Origin: Bacillota bacterium
Lineage (GTDB): Bacteria > Bacillota > GCA-003054495 > Carboxydocellales > JAJZTU01
Direction of reading: 5' to 3'
Assembly: GCA_021848765.1 (NCBI GenBank)
Contig: JAJZTU010000025.1
Span: 1 to 20,289 of the forward strand
Length of the DNA: 20,289 nt
Shown here: piece by piece, positions 1 through 7,295 of the stretch
How positions within the stretch are numbered: the stretch's first letter is position 1
Layout: each line of letters opens with the position of its first letter
The notes under the pieces: model-generated
The model's input: the letters and a program-made list of their open reading frames with translations, nothing else
What the model was told of the DNA's origin: nothing
The model's database searches: none
Made by a program: the position numbers and the translations under genes

Positions 1-5
1 CGATC

Positions 6-941
6 TTAATAGTCTTCACTGGCCTGTAAACTTTCAATGAATATATAAGGTACCGTCAAGACAAAAGGAGTCCCATCCACCAGAATGCCTACCCGTCCTT
101 CCAGCATTTTGGCCGCTGTCACATCCGGCTTTTCACTATTGCCCACCGTGGCAAAAGGGGAGAAAGGAGCATCCTCAATAAACTCCTCAATATACCCGGA
201 TTCCAGGATAGAGTCCACATCTATCCCTTGAAGCCTTCTCCTCACTTCAGCCACAATTTTCTCATTGGCCAGTCCTTTAATGTAAGCTATACATACCTCA
301 GTCTTGGTCTGTTTTCCAAGCTTTAGCTGCTCAAAGTGCAAATTGGGGGTTTTGATTTTCCTGCGCAGCAAGGATGTATTGACCCGTAAGGTCTCTGTAA
401 AGCCTTCCCTGGGACCCCTAATCACTGATTCTGTATCCGGTTCTTGAACCCCCCGTGATTCCCAGGCCCTGGTACCTAAGAGCAGGGCAGTACTATATCC
501 ATCAAGGATTAAAGCCGTATCCCCTGTTAACACCCCGTCAAGTATATCCGGTAGATTACTGACTTCATAGAGTTGTCCTACCGAAAGAACCGTGTCTTTG
601 ATCTCCGTCAAAAAGTCTTGTTTGCAGCCATTATCTTCCACCTTGCGCATCTCCAGCAGAAGGGGCTTCATAATGCTTTCATTTACCATTAAACTGTTTA
701 CCAGTCCATCAATAAAAACTACTGCGGCTGCAACAGGTTGTGCAGAGCCAATAGTGAATTGTCTGATAACCAAGTCATTGCTATGACCTAAAACTCCCTG
801 CAAGCAAGTCAGGTTAACAGTTAAATCAGGGGAAACAGGCTGACCTTGCTCCTGGAATGAGTCATGAGACCTATCCTTCCCTGGAGCCTTGCTTTTTTTT
901 CTTTTCCAGACCCTGAATAGTTTAGACCATCCTTTAGACAT
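6..941 (-). pseudogene. GerA-family spore germination protein, soluble domain, with premature stop
   Basis: This is the A subunit type of the germinant receptor in the spore inner membrane. The 311 codons cover the cytoplasmic N-terminal domain of GerAA/GerKA proteins; family members are usually near 500 residues and add a membrane domain. Family-like stretches are FTIGSAQPVAAAVVFIDGL near the start, the segment DTALILDGYSTALLLGTR, and EGRVGILVDGTPFVLTVP near the end. The frame stops at TAA (6-8) right after SEDY; the family normally reads EDYY-x-R here, and the next bases (GAT CG) would give Asp-Arg. A single base change in a Tyr codon therefore explains the stop. The start is ATG at 941, with an AGGAGGAGC ribosome site about a dozen bases upstream. 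It lies 62 bp after the gerB-type gene and is probably co-transcribed. Family assignment is firm. Whether the stop is real or a sequencing error cannot be seen, and the rest of the gene lies outside the window. Confidence 0.85.
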
Positions 942-1003
942 TGGCTTTCTTTAGCTCCTCCTAGCTTTTTTCTGACCAAACTGATCAGACCCAGCCGGGA
1001 TTT

Positions 1004-2095
1004 TCAGTTGGCCTTACCATGTCTCAGCAGGGATACTACCAAAAGAACAGTAGTCAGCCCAGCTTCAATTGAAAGAGCATAATATGGAAAGATCTCTTTA
1101 TTAAAAGTAACGAGCTGACTATGGTTCTCAAACAGTAGTATGGAAAAGACGATAAGAATTATTCCGACAGGCCCAACCAGAGGCTTATAGGTTTTTAAAT
1201 TCAACAGCTGGGCAGTACCCAAAACAGCCGAAAAATACAGGGCGGTTAAGGTCATAAAACCTCCTCCCAACCAAACTGTCATTATAATGGCCTCGATCCG
1301 CTCCACAAAATCACCTAAACTAATCATCCTGGCCAAAGAATAACTGGGGAAGGTGCTGGAAGCAGCCTCTTGAACCCCGAAAACACCAATCTCTACCAGC
1401 ATACCGGCAGTAAGGATTACCGTACCGGTCACTACCCCCCCCATCTTGGCCTTCAAGGTTTGCTTGGGCTTATTGTGGTAAGGAAGTAACATACCCATAA
1501 GAATACAAACACCAAACCAACTGCCGGGGATGAGGCCGGCTATCAGTATATCTGCCGGAGGGGTGTGAAAGAAGGGTTTTAGGTTGTCCAGGTTGACGTT
1601 ATTCAAAACTAAACCAATGGTCAACATACTGAACAGGATAAGTAGTGGTCCAATCAGTTCACTAAGCCGGGCTATTACCTCTAAGCCGTTGCGGACAGCG
1701 GAAGCGCTTAAGATAGTCAATGTGACAATGAACACCAGAATGGGAGTCTCCGGCATTACTGCCGTGACCATAAAATCCCCTAATATCCTTAAAGTCATCC
1801 CTGCAACATGAATAAAAAAAACAATAAAAACCGCACCCAAGATTTTGCCCGGAACTCGTCCCAGAATAGTGTCACAATATTGAATCAGGCTCTGGGGAAA
1901 ATATTTTTGGCCCAAGTAAAATAGAATAACGGCAACCACTCCGTCCAGGAAAGTTGCTATCAACATGGCCAGCCATATTTCCTGCTTTGCTAAAGCAATA
2001 GCCGGTGAGGGAACGCTAAAAATACTGACACTTAAAATAACAGAAAAGATGATCAGAAAAAATTGTCTACTGGAGATTTTACCGTCTTCAAGCAT
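1004..2095 (-). CDS. GerB-family endospore germination permease
   Basis: This is the B subunit of the spore germinant receptor, an integral membrane protein of the amino acid/polyamine permease superfamily (Spore_permease). About ten hydrophobic segments can be followed, starting with FFLIIFSVILSVSIFSVPSP and ending with YYALSIEAGLTTVLLVVSLL. The length of about 363 residues is normal for the family. An upstream ATG exists at 2125, but the ATG at 2095 is preceded at good distance by GGGGTGGGGGAT and is followed by the typical MLEDGKISSRQ beginning, so the shorter start is preferred. It is the first gene of a germination cluster followed by the gerA-type gene; a C-type lipoprotein gene may follow outside the window. 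A forespore sigma-G-like promoter is possible upstream and is listed separately. Confidence 0.88.
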   Translation of the reverse strand: MLEDGKISSRQFFLIIFSVILSVSIFSVPSPAIALAKQEIWLAMLIATFLDGVVAVILFYLGQKYFPQSLIQYCDTILGRVPGKILGAVFIVFFIHVAGMTLRILGDFMVTAVMPETPILVFIVTLTILSASAVRNGLEVIARLSELIGPLLILFSMLTIGLVLNNVNLDNLKPFFHTPPADILIAGLIPGSWFGVCILMGMLLPYHNKPKQTLKAKMGGVVTGTVILTAGMLVEIGVFGVQEAASSTFPSYSLARMISLGDFVERIEAIIMTVWLGGGFMTLTALYFSAVLGTAQLLNLKTYKPLVGPVGIILIVFSILLFENHSQLVTFNKEIFPYYALSIEAGLTTVLLVVSLLRHGKAN

Positions 2096-2168
2096 ATTAT
2101 CCCCCACCCCATCGGCCAATGGCATACCTTTAATAAATTATCCAATTTATTATTGGCTCAACAGTAAC

Positions 2169-2197
2169 TAAATATGCGGAAGTTATTGGATAATACA
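2169..2197 (-). promoter_or_regulatory. Possible sigma-G-type promoter of the germination cluster
   Basis: Read on the minus strand, TGTATT (complement of 2192-2197), a 15-base spacer and CATATTTA (complement of 2169-2176) lie about 75 bp before the preferred gerB-type start. They resemble the forespore SigG/SigF pattern (TGNATA, then CATANTA). Germination receptor genes are normally SigG-dependent. The match is imperfect and the region is AT-rich, so this is only a candidate. Confidence 0.3.
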
Positions 2198-2230
2198 GAT
2201 AGTTTTTTCGAATACACAGCCATAAACAGC

Positions 2231-2257
2231 AAAAAACGCCCATAAATGAGCGTTTTT
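2231..2257 (-). terminator. Rho-independent terminator of the molybdenum hydroxylase operon
   Basis: On the minus strand GAAAAACGC and GCGTTTTTT form an 8-bp stem around a loop of about 10 nt, ending in a T run. It begins 7 bp after the stop of the small ORF at 2264, so it should end the operon running from 6210. The hairpin is symmetric (A-rich arm first), so it could also act on the plus strand. Confidence 0.7.
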
Positions 2258-2263
2258 CAAGAA

Positions 2264-2416
2264 TTAAATTCCTTGAGTAATGATCGTGAATAAGTCATCA
2301 TTTAATTTTGTCGCTCTTAATCGTAATATTTTTTTTTGCCCCAGCATGCTGCAGGGAAGACTTTCTACAGCTATAACTGTTGCTATGGCGCTTTCTTGCT
2401 GCAAGTCTAATTCCAT
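2264..2416 (-). CDS. Small ORF, 50 aa, last gene of the molybdenum hydroxylase operon
   Basis: The ATG lies 3 bp after the stop of the molybdopterin subunit. A perfect AAGGAG ribosome site stands 9 bases before the ATG and overlaps the last codons of that subunit. The 50-codon frame begins MELDLQQESA and ends TIITQGI, followed within 8 bases by the operon terminator. The composition is that of a small soluble protein with one Cys (residue 22), a basic patch around LRLRATK, no signal peptide and no membrane segment. I recognise no family. The placement, ribosome site and terminator argue that it is translated and coupled to the hydroxylase genes. Possible roles such as an assembly or regulatory peptide are speculation. 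Confidence 0.6.
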   Translation of the reverse strand: MELDLQQESAIATVIAVESLPCSMLGQKKILRLRATKLNDDLFTIITQGI

Positions 2417-2419
2417 TAT

Positions 2420-4840
2420 TTAACACTCCTTGCTGCATTTACAGTCACAACTAGTTGTCTTTTTCTCCTTTAAAGCCTTGAGCACCATTTCCGGGGTAAT
2501 GGGCAGGTTGTAGAATCTTACGCCGATGGCATCGTATATAGCGTTGGTAATAGCCGGGAAAGTAGGCTGCACTGCTCCTTCACCTGTTTCCTTAACCCCA
2601 AAGGGAGCTGTCGGGTCATAACTTTCTACTATGTTGGTATCCATTTCTGGCATTTCCATAGTAGTCGGCGTCTTGTAATCGTGGAAGTTTGGATTCAAGT
2701 GTTTGCCTTCTGCATCTAACTTCTGATCTTCGTAAAGGCAGGCCCCCAAATTAAACATGATGGAACCTTCCACCTGTCCTTCCACACTCATGGGGTTGAC
2801 TGGCGTACCGCAGTCACCGGCTTCCGTTACCTTCTTCACATAGATCCGGCCGGTTTCCACATCCACCTCTACTTCGTGTACTTGAGCGCTAAAACCAAAG
2901 GTAGGTGAGTGACCGATATTAGCGCCCTGAACCCTATTGCCGGTTATAAGATCAATGCCTTTGCGCCGCGGCGGAGAGAAATTGCCCAAACTAACTAAGG
3001 ACCCATTGATACTGGTATAGGCTTCAACGGCTTTTTCCCAGGGGAGCCGTTTTTTGGACTCGTACATGGAATAGATCTCACGATTTTTAATTATCAGTTG
3101 ATCGGCACGGCATCCCAGCATACCGGCAGCCGTTTCTTTAATTTTTTGATTAATTTCCACGCAGGCCATCTTAATAGCCGCCCCGGCTGCATAGGTTAGA
3201 CGGCTGGCAAAACTGCCCAAATCAAAGGCTCCTATTTCCGTATCTCCTGCCTGTACATTCACATCTTCGAAATGGATACCCATCTCCTCAGCAACCATCT
3301 GGGCCATTACGGTATTGCTGCCCTGACCGATATCGGCAGCTGCGCAGAATAGGGTAACACCTGCCTCGGTATCTACTCTGATCATCACCGAAGTATGCGG
3401 CTTGTAGTTCTGATAGAGAGTGTAGGCTGTGCCGGTGATATAATAACCGCCGGCCATGCCGATGCCCTTGCCGAAAGACAGCTTACCATGCTTTTCCAGA
3501 TAGCCTGATTTTTCTACCGCTGTCTGAAGACACTTCTTGTACTCTGTATGGGGTACGAACATATTATTTATACAGGTATGACCTGATTCTATAGCGTTTT
3601 TCATTTTAAGTTCGTAGGGGCTGATTCCCATCATTTCGGCCAGTTCATCCAGCAGGCACTCCATGGCCCACCTGGGCTGAACCCCGCCGAGACCGCGCAT
3701 GGCCCCGGTGCTGGGCTTGTTAGTATAAACACTTCTTCCCCGGAACCGGGCGTTAGGCACCTTGTAGGGGAGGTGCAGCATGGACGCGGTATAGAACAGC
3801 ACCACAATGCCCCAGCCTGAGTAAGCGCCTTTGTCCATAGTGTTGTCAAAATCTATGGCTTGAATATAACCGTCCTTATCCAGACCCATTTTCACCTTCA
3901 TATGGCATGGATGCCGGCCTTTGTTCGTAAAGAATACTTCGTTGCGTTCATAAGTCACTTTGACTGGTCTGCCAACCTTCCTGGACAGCAAGCAGGCTAC
4001 AAATTCTGATGCGGCTGCTTCGCCTTTGCCGCCGAAACCACCGCCAATGGCAGGAAGAGTAACCCGGATTTTGTTCATGGGGATTTCTAAAACAATGGAC
4101 ATCTGGCGATGCAGGTAGTGGGGGACCTGGGTGCTTGCCCATAAATGTAAATGACCGTTTTGGGGATCATAACTAGCCAGGGCTGAATGCGGCTCGAGAA
4201 AACCGTGTTGAGGATAGTTAGTATGGAATTCTCTTTCTAAAACGTACTCACACTCGGCAAAGGCCTTATCCACGTCGCCGTAGACCTGCTCACCTTCGTG
4301 CAGTATATTTCCCGGACTATCTTCATGGATAAGCACTTCTTTTGCACGTTCCATAGATTCAAAGGGATCCAGCAACACCGGTAGGGGCTCATATTCCACG
4401 TCAATCAATTCAAGAGCGGCTTCGGCGGTTTCTTCATCCAGAGCGGCAACAGCAGCCACACCTTCACCATAGAAGCGAACTTTACCTACGGCCAGGGCAG
4501 TTTCGTTGGCTGCCTGAGGAACGATACCCCATTTGTTGGGAGCTTCTTCTCCGGTGATGACTGTCAGAACACCCGGCAATTCCAAAGCTTTGCTGTAATC
4601 AATCTTTTTGATTATGGCGTGGGCGTATGTACTGCGCTTTATTTTCCCATAAACCATGCCGGGCAGCGTCATATCGCCGGTATAAATTGCTTCACCCTTA
4701 ACCTTGATAGGGCCATCTACCCGTGGTACACTTCTACCAACCTGGGTATATCTTTTCTCGTCCTGGTAGGCGGGTACCCCTTCGAGATTCCATCCTTCCG
4801 GTGTCAGATTCCATTTCGATTTCGAAGCTTTCTTGTCCAT
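2420..4840 (-). CDS. Molybdenum hydroxylase (xanthine dehydrogenase family), molybdopterin-binding large subunit
   Basis: This is the catalytic subunit of a three-subunit cytoplasmic molybdenum hydroxylase, which hydroxylates an N-heterocycle, purine or aromatic-type substrate with water as oxygen source. Its 806 residues match the family. An N-terminal Ald_Xan_dh_C-like domain (about 35-155) is followed by the Mo-cofactor domains. GGGFGGKGE is at 266-274, GAMRGLGG at 379-386, and ADIGQGSNT at 502-510. The catalytic Glu is expected in KETGEG (E754). The C-terminus is unusual: CDCKCSKEC places four Cys in the last nine residues. The start ATG overlaps the stop of the [2Fe-2S] gene by one base (TAATG) and has GAGGGGGTGAAG as ribosome site. 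The motifs do not settle the substrate. Alternatives to xanthine are nicotinate, hypoxanthine-like purines or another heterocycle. Confidence 0.92.
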   Translation of the reverse strand: MDKKASKSKWNLTPEGWNLEGVPAYQDEKRYTQVGRSVPRVDGPIKVKGEAIYTGDMTLPGMVYGKIKRSTYAHAIIKKIDYSKALELPGVLTVITGEEAPNKWGIVPQAANETALAVGKVRFYGEGVAAVAALDEETAEAALELIDVEYEPLPVLLDPFESMERAKEVLIHEDSPGNILHEGEQVYGDVDKAFAECEYVLEREFHTNYPQHGFLEPHSALASYDPQNGHLHLWASTQVPHYLHRQMSIVLEIPMNKIRVTLPAIGGGFGGKGEAAASEFVACLLSRKVGRPVKVTYERNEVFFTNKGRHPCHMKVKMGLDKDGYIQAIDFDNTMDKGAYSGWGIVVLFYTASMLHLPYKVPNARFRGRSVYTNKPSTGAMRGLGGVQPRWAMECLLDELAEMMGISPYELKMKNAIESGHTCINNMFVPHTEYKKCLQTAVEKSGYLEKHGKLSFGKGIGMAGGYYITGTAYTLYQNYKPHTSVMIRVDTEAGVTLFCAAADIGQGSNTVMAQMVAEEMGIHFEDVNVQAGDTEIGAFDLGSFASRLTYAAGAAIKMACVEINQKIKETAAGMLGCRADQLIIKNREIYSMYESKKRLPWEKAVEAYTSINGSLVSLGNFSPPRRKGIDLITGNRVQGANIGHSPTFGFSAQVHEVEVDVETGRIYVKKVTEAGDCGTPVNPMSVEGQVEGSIMFNLGACLYEDQKLDAEGKHLNPNFHDYKTPTTMEMPEMDTNIVESYDPTAPFGVKETGEGAVQPTFPAITNAIYDAIGVRFYNLPITPEMVLKALKEKKTTSCDCKCSKEC

Positions 4841-5325
4841 TACTTCACCCCCTCTTTAGACCAAACCTGGGCAGCAGCTTCAACTGCTTCAATTATTTTT
4901 TTATAGCCGGTGCAACGACAAATGTTTCCACTTAATTCATGCTTGATATCATACTCGGTGGGATGGGGATTCCTGTCCAGCAACCCCTTTGCCGACAGGA
5001 TCATGCCCGGTGTGCAGAAGCCGCACTGTACGGCCCCATAATCGACAAAGGCCTGCTGAATCGGATGCAGTGCTCCACCTTCCTGGATCAGACCTTCAAT
5101 TGTGGTGATCTTTTTGCCCTGGCAGGCTATAGCAAGCTTAATACAGGCCAACTCCGGTTTGCCATCAATTAACACTGTGCAGGCTCCGCAGTCGCCCTCT
5201 CCGCAGCCTTTCTTGGTGCCGGTAAGGCCTACTTTTTTCCTGATTACATCAAGAAGCAAATCCCTGGCGTCAACGGCTACTTCATATACCCGGTTGTTTA
5301 TATCTAATTCAATCAGTTGTTTCAC
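4840..5325 (-). CDS. Molybdenum hydroxylase [2Fe-2S] subunit
   Basis: This is the small electron-transfer subunit carrying two [2Fe-2S] clusters between the Mo centre and FAD. A plant-ferredoxin-like N-terminal half holds CGEGDCGAC plus a further Cys. The C-terminal alpha-helical domain holds QCGFC and NICRC, giving all eight expected cluster ligands. Counted from the TTG at 5328, they are C42, C47, C50, C62, C102, C105, C137 and C139. Two starts are possible directly after the upstream TAG: TTG at 5328 or GTG at 5325. The GTG is 8 bases from the AAGGGGG ribosome site and is preferred. The length of about 161 residues is standard. It is tightly packed between the FAD gene and the large-subunit gene, so the three are translated as one unit. 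Confidence 0.93.
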   Translation of the reverse strand: MKQLIELDINNRVYEVAVDARDLLLDVIRKKVGLTGTKKGCGEGDCGACTVLIDGKPELACIKLAIACQGKKITTIEGLIQEGGALHPIQQAFVDYGAVQCGFCTPGMILSAKGLLDRNPHPTEYDIKHELSGNICRCTGYKKIIEAVEAAAQVWSKEGVK

Positions 5326-5328
5326 CAA

Positions 5329-6210
5329 CTACACCCCCTTCGCAGCGGCATAAGCCTCTTTAAGCAACCTGCGCGCCAGTACTTTTACAATTTCACGCCG
5401 GTACTCAGCAGATGCCCGGATATCATCAATAGGCTTGGCTTCGCCTTGAGCTGCTTCGGCTGCCTTTTCTATCAATTCATCGCTCAGCTTTTGCCCAATT
5501 AAGAGAGCAGGAACTTCCCTTGATACCAAAGGCCTCGGATAAACGGATCCCATCACAAGCTTGACTTCCATAACGGTCTCGCTATCATTCGCTAACTCTA
5601 TATTTACTGCCATATTAACACAATCGATTTCCATGGCATCCCTGCGCCCCATATACGCATAGCGGCAGGCTGACTTCTGTGCCGGTTCAGGCAGTATGAA
5701 TTTTGTCAACATTTCGCCTTCTGCGAGGTCAAGTTTCCGGACACCTAGAATAAATTCTTCCAGGGGCAGTTCTCTGTCCCCTGAAAGGCTGCTAACCGCT
5801 ACTTTTGCGCCCATTGCCACCAGTGGTGTAGGGGTCTCTGCCGCCGGAGAAGCATTGCAAGTATTACCTCCGAGACTGGCCATGTGCCTTACCTGAGATG
5901 AACCCACCTCACCTGCTGCATAAGCAAGAGCAGGGTATTTTGCCTTAATTGCCTCAGAAAACTGAATCTCTGCCAACTTGGTGTTTGTTCCGATAACGGC
6001 GCCTTTTCCTTCCTCGCAAAAGATACCTTTAAACTCCTCTACACCATTGATGTCGATCAAATATTCCGGACTAATTGCTTTTGCTTTCATCACAACCATC
6101 AGATCTGTGCCACCGGCGAGTATCTTGGCCTTGCTGCCTAGGCGGCCAACCAATTCCAGTGTTTCTTCAGGCGCTTTGGGAGCAAAATACTCAAAGTGAT
6201 TTAAAAACAT
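5329..6210 (-). CDS. Molybdenum hydroxylase FAD-binding medium subunit
   Basis: This 293-residue FAD subunit of the CoxM/XdhB type passes electrons from the [2Fe-2S] clusters to an external acceptor. FAD-binding motifs are visible: AGGTDLMV around residues 32-39 and GGNTCNASPAAETPTPL around 114-130. The CO-dehydrogenase flavoprotein C-terminal domain follows. No Cys-rich insertion is present, so the extra [4Fe-4S] cluster of 4-hydroxybenzoyl-CoA reductase beta subunits is absent. The start ATG has a near-perfect AAGGAGGTGG ribosome site. It is the first gene of the operon, and its promoter and putative PadR operator lie about 120-160 bp upstream. The subunit sizes (806, about 161, 293) resemble E. 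coli XdhABC, although the gene order here is FAD, FeS, Mo. Confidence 0.93.
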   Translation of the reverse strand: MFLNHFEYFAPKAPEETLELVGRLGSKAKILAGGTDLMVVMKAKAISPEYLIDINGVEEFKGIFCEEGKGAVIGTNTKLAEIQFSEAIKAKYPALAYAAGEVGSSQVRHMASLGGNTCNASPAAETPTPLVAMGAKVAVSSLSGDRELPLEEFILGVRKLDLAEGEMLTKFILPEPAQKSACRYAYMGRRDAMEIDCVNMAVNIELANDSETVMEVKLVMGSVYPRPLVSREVPALLIGQKLSDELIEKAAEAAQGEAKPIDDIRASAEYRREIVKVLARRLLKEAYAAAKGV

Positions 6211-6333
6211 CTTAGAGCCACCTCCTTTTTATTTTCTTAATTAATCATAGATACTGGTAGATATACTCTTCAACTCTCCTTTTTTTTAATAAACCCAATC
6301 TTGTTCCAGGCAAAGAAATGTTACGCCACATAC

Positions 6334-6350
6334 TATTATTAACTATAATA
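6334..6350. promoter_or_regulatory. Candidate PadR operator upstream of the molybdenum hydroxylase operon
   Basis: The site is a perfect dyad TATTAT-TAACT-ATAATA overlapping the promoter -10 element. A 21-bp stretch containing it (6330-6350) matches 7011-7031, in front of the PadR gene itself, at 19 of 21 positions. PadR regulators bind dyads at their own and target promoters. The binding assignment is inference from the shared site. Confidence 0.6.
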
Positions 6351-6374
6351 TCACGCTAAACTTAATTTCTTCAA
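6345..6374 (-). promoter_or_regulatory. Promoter of the molybdenum hydroxylase operon
   Basis: On the minus strand TTGAAG (complement of 6369-6374), an 18-base spacer and TATTAT (complement of 6345-6350) form a plausible sigma-A promoter, 135 bp before the FAD-subunit start. The -10 hexamer is one arm of the dyad annotated at 6334-6350. The rest of the 6211-6463 gap is AT-rich leader in which I see no gene. Confidence 0.55.
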
Positions 6375-6463
6375 CTCAAGATAAATATAATTACTCGATA
6401 AATATTCAAAAATTAAATCCACAATTTATCAAAAAAATTCATTGTATCCCTTTTAAAATAGAG

Positions 6464-6988
6464 TTATGATTTTGATAATTCTTCAATCAAATTTTCCAAC
6501 AGTTCTTCTTCCGTTATTCGAAGAGCCATAATATTTCTCTTAATCATAGACGCTTTCGTATTATGGGGAACTACTGAAACGTCTTGACGAAGTTTATTTA
6601 AACTGTACCTAACAGTCTCTAGCCTTTGTTTCAAACAATCCAGTCTTTCTTCAGGACTAAGAATATCACTACCTTCAATGGCTACATTCAGGTCAAGATA
6701 ATACCACTCGAGTTTACTTAAGGCAGCCTTAACTGAAGACTTTAATACCTCTTTACCTTCTTGAGTAAGAAAATATCGTTTGCGCTCGGGAGCCTTTCCT
6801 TCACGCTCAATCTCAAATTCCAGATATCCTTTACCGTTTAATCGACTCAGAACTTGATAAATCGATGCTATTCCGATCCTAACCCACAATCGCATATCGC
6901 GGGCTTCGATTTGCTTCTCAATCTCGTATGCATAAGAAGGCTTTTCATTTACTAAACTCAGAACGATTATTTCAGCATTAGAAAGCAT
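6464..6988 (-). CDS. PadR-family transcriptional regulator
   Basis: This 174-residue two-domain PadR protein has an N-terminal winged helix (about residues 1-75) and a C-terminal helical dimerisation domain (about 90-174, Vir_act_alpha_C type). Typical family text is LSLVNEKPSYAYEIEKQI followed by SIYQVLSRLNGKGYL and the wing ERKRYFLTQEGKEVL. The ATG is preceded by GAGGTG at 9 bases. It lies just upstream of the molybdenum hydroxylase operon in the same orientation. A dyad in its own promoter is repeated at the operon promoter, so it probably represses both until an effector, perhaps the hydroxylase substrate or a related aromatic, releases it. The effector is unknown. About 250 bp separates the two units, and each has its own promoter. 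Confidence 0.92.
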   Translation of the reverse strand: MLSNAEIIVLSLVNEKPSYAYEIEKQIEARDMRLWVRIGIASIYQVLSRLNGKGYLEFEIEREGKAPERKRYFLTQEGKEVLKSSVKAALSKLEWYYLDLNVAIEGSDILSPEERLDCLKQRLETVRYSLNKLRQDVSVVPHNTKASMIKRNIMALRITEEELLENLIEELSKS

Positions 6989-7010
6989 ATGTTAAAACAC
7001 CTCATGCCCT

Positions 7011-7054
7011 ATACTATTATTATTTATAATACATGACTTATTATATCGGTGCAA
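7011..7054 (-). promoter_or_regulatory. PadR gene promoter with overlapping candidate operator
   Basis: On the minus strand TTGCAC (complement of 7049-7054), 17 bases and TATTAT (complement of 7026-7031) form a promoter. The dyad TATTAT-N5-ATAATA spans 7015-7031, so the -10 is its first arm, in the same geometry as at the hydroxylase operon. The -35 is weak (three of six matches). Repressor binding here would block its own transcription. Confidence 0.55.
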
Positions 7055-7093
7055 GTTATTTGTTATTAGATCCTTACAAACACAACATTGTTT

Positions 7094-7231
7094 TCACTTG
7101 AAAATACTGTGACCCGTATCGAAACCCGAATGGAACATGAAATTATCAACAAAATCCAAGTACTGTTTGACGGCCATCAATTGCACGAAGACCGGTTTGA
7201 CCGGATTGAAAAAAAACTTGGCATAAAGTAA
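7094..7231 (+). pseudogene. 3' remnant of a coiled-coil protein gene, copy of the end of the gene at 18715
   Basis: These 138 bases align without gaps to 18991-19128 with 9 mismatches by my count. They encode the last 45 residues of the coiled-coil protein (from SLENTVTRIETRMEHEI to the terminal GIK) plus its stop codon. Only three mismatches change the residue (Asn/Asp, Gln/Lys, Leu/Pro); the other six are silent, so the copy diverged while under selection. No heptad repeat region and no ATG start precede it, and an in-frame TAG lies upstream. It is followed by a good terminator. It is either a truncated paralogue or one side of a repeat pair flanking the defence genes. Confidence 0.85.
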
Positions 7232-7243
7232 ACCTTAATTATT

Positions 7244-7270
7244 AAACCGGCATACGTTTGCCGGTTTTTT
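7244..7270 (+). terminator. Rho-independent terminator after the coiled-coil remnant
   Basis: AAACCGGCA and TGCCGGTTT form a 9-bp stem with a 6-base loop, followed on the plus strand by a T run. It lies 12 bp after the remnant stop codon. It faces the 3' end of the NdpA-like gene (stop at 7296), so it may also help end that minus-strand transcript, although the T tract on that side is poor. Confidence 0.75.
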
Positions 7271-7295
7271 GTTTCCGAAATACGCTTGTTTGATA

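Noticed and set aside
2420..6210. 4-hydroxybenzoyl-CoA reductase
   Set aside because: The FAD subunit lacks the Cys-rich insertion that binds the extra [4Fe-4S] cluster in that enzyme, so only the general molybdenum hydroxylase family is called.
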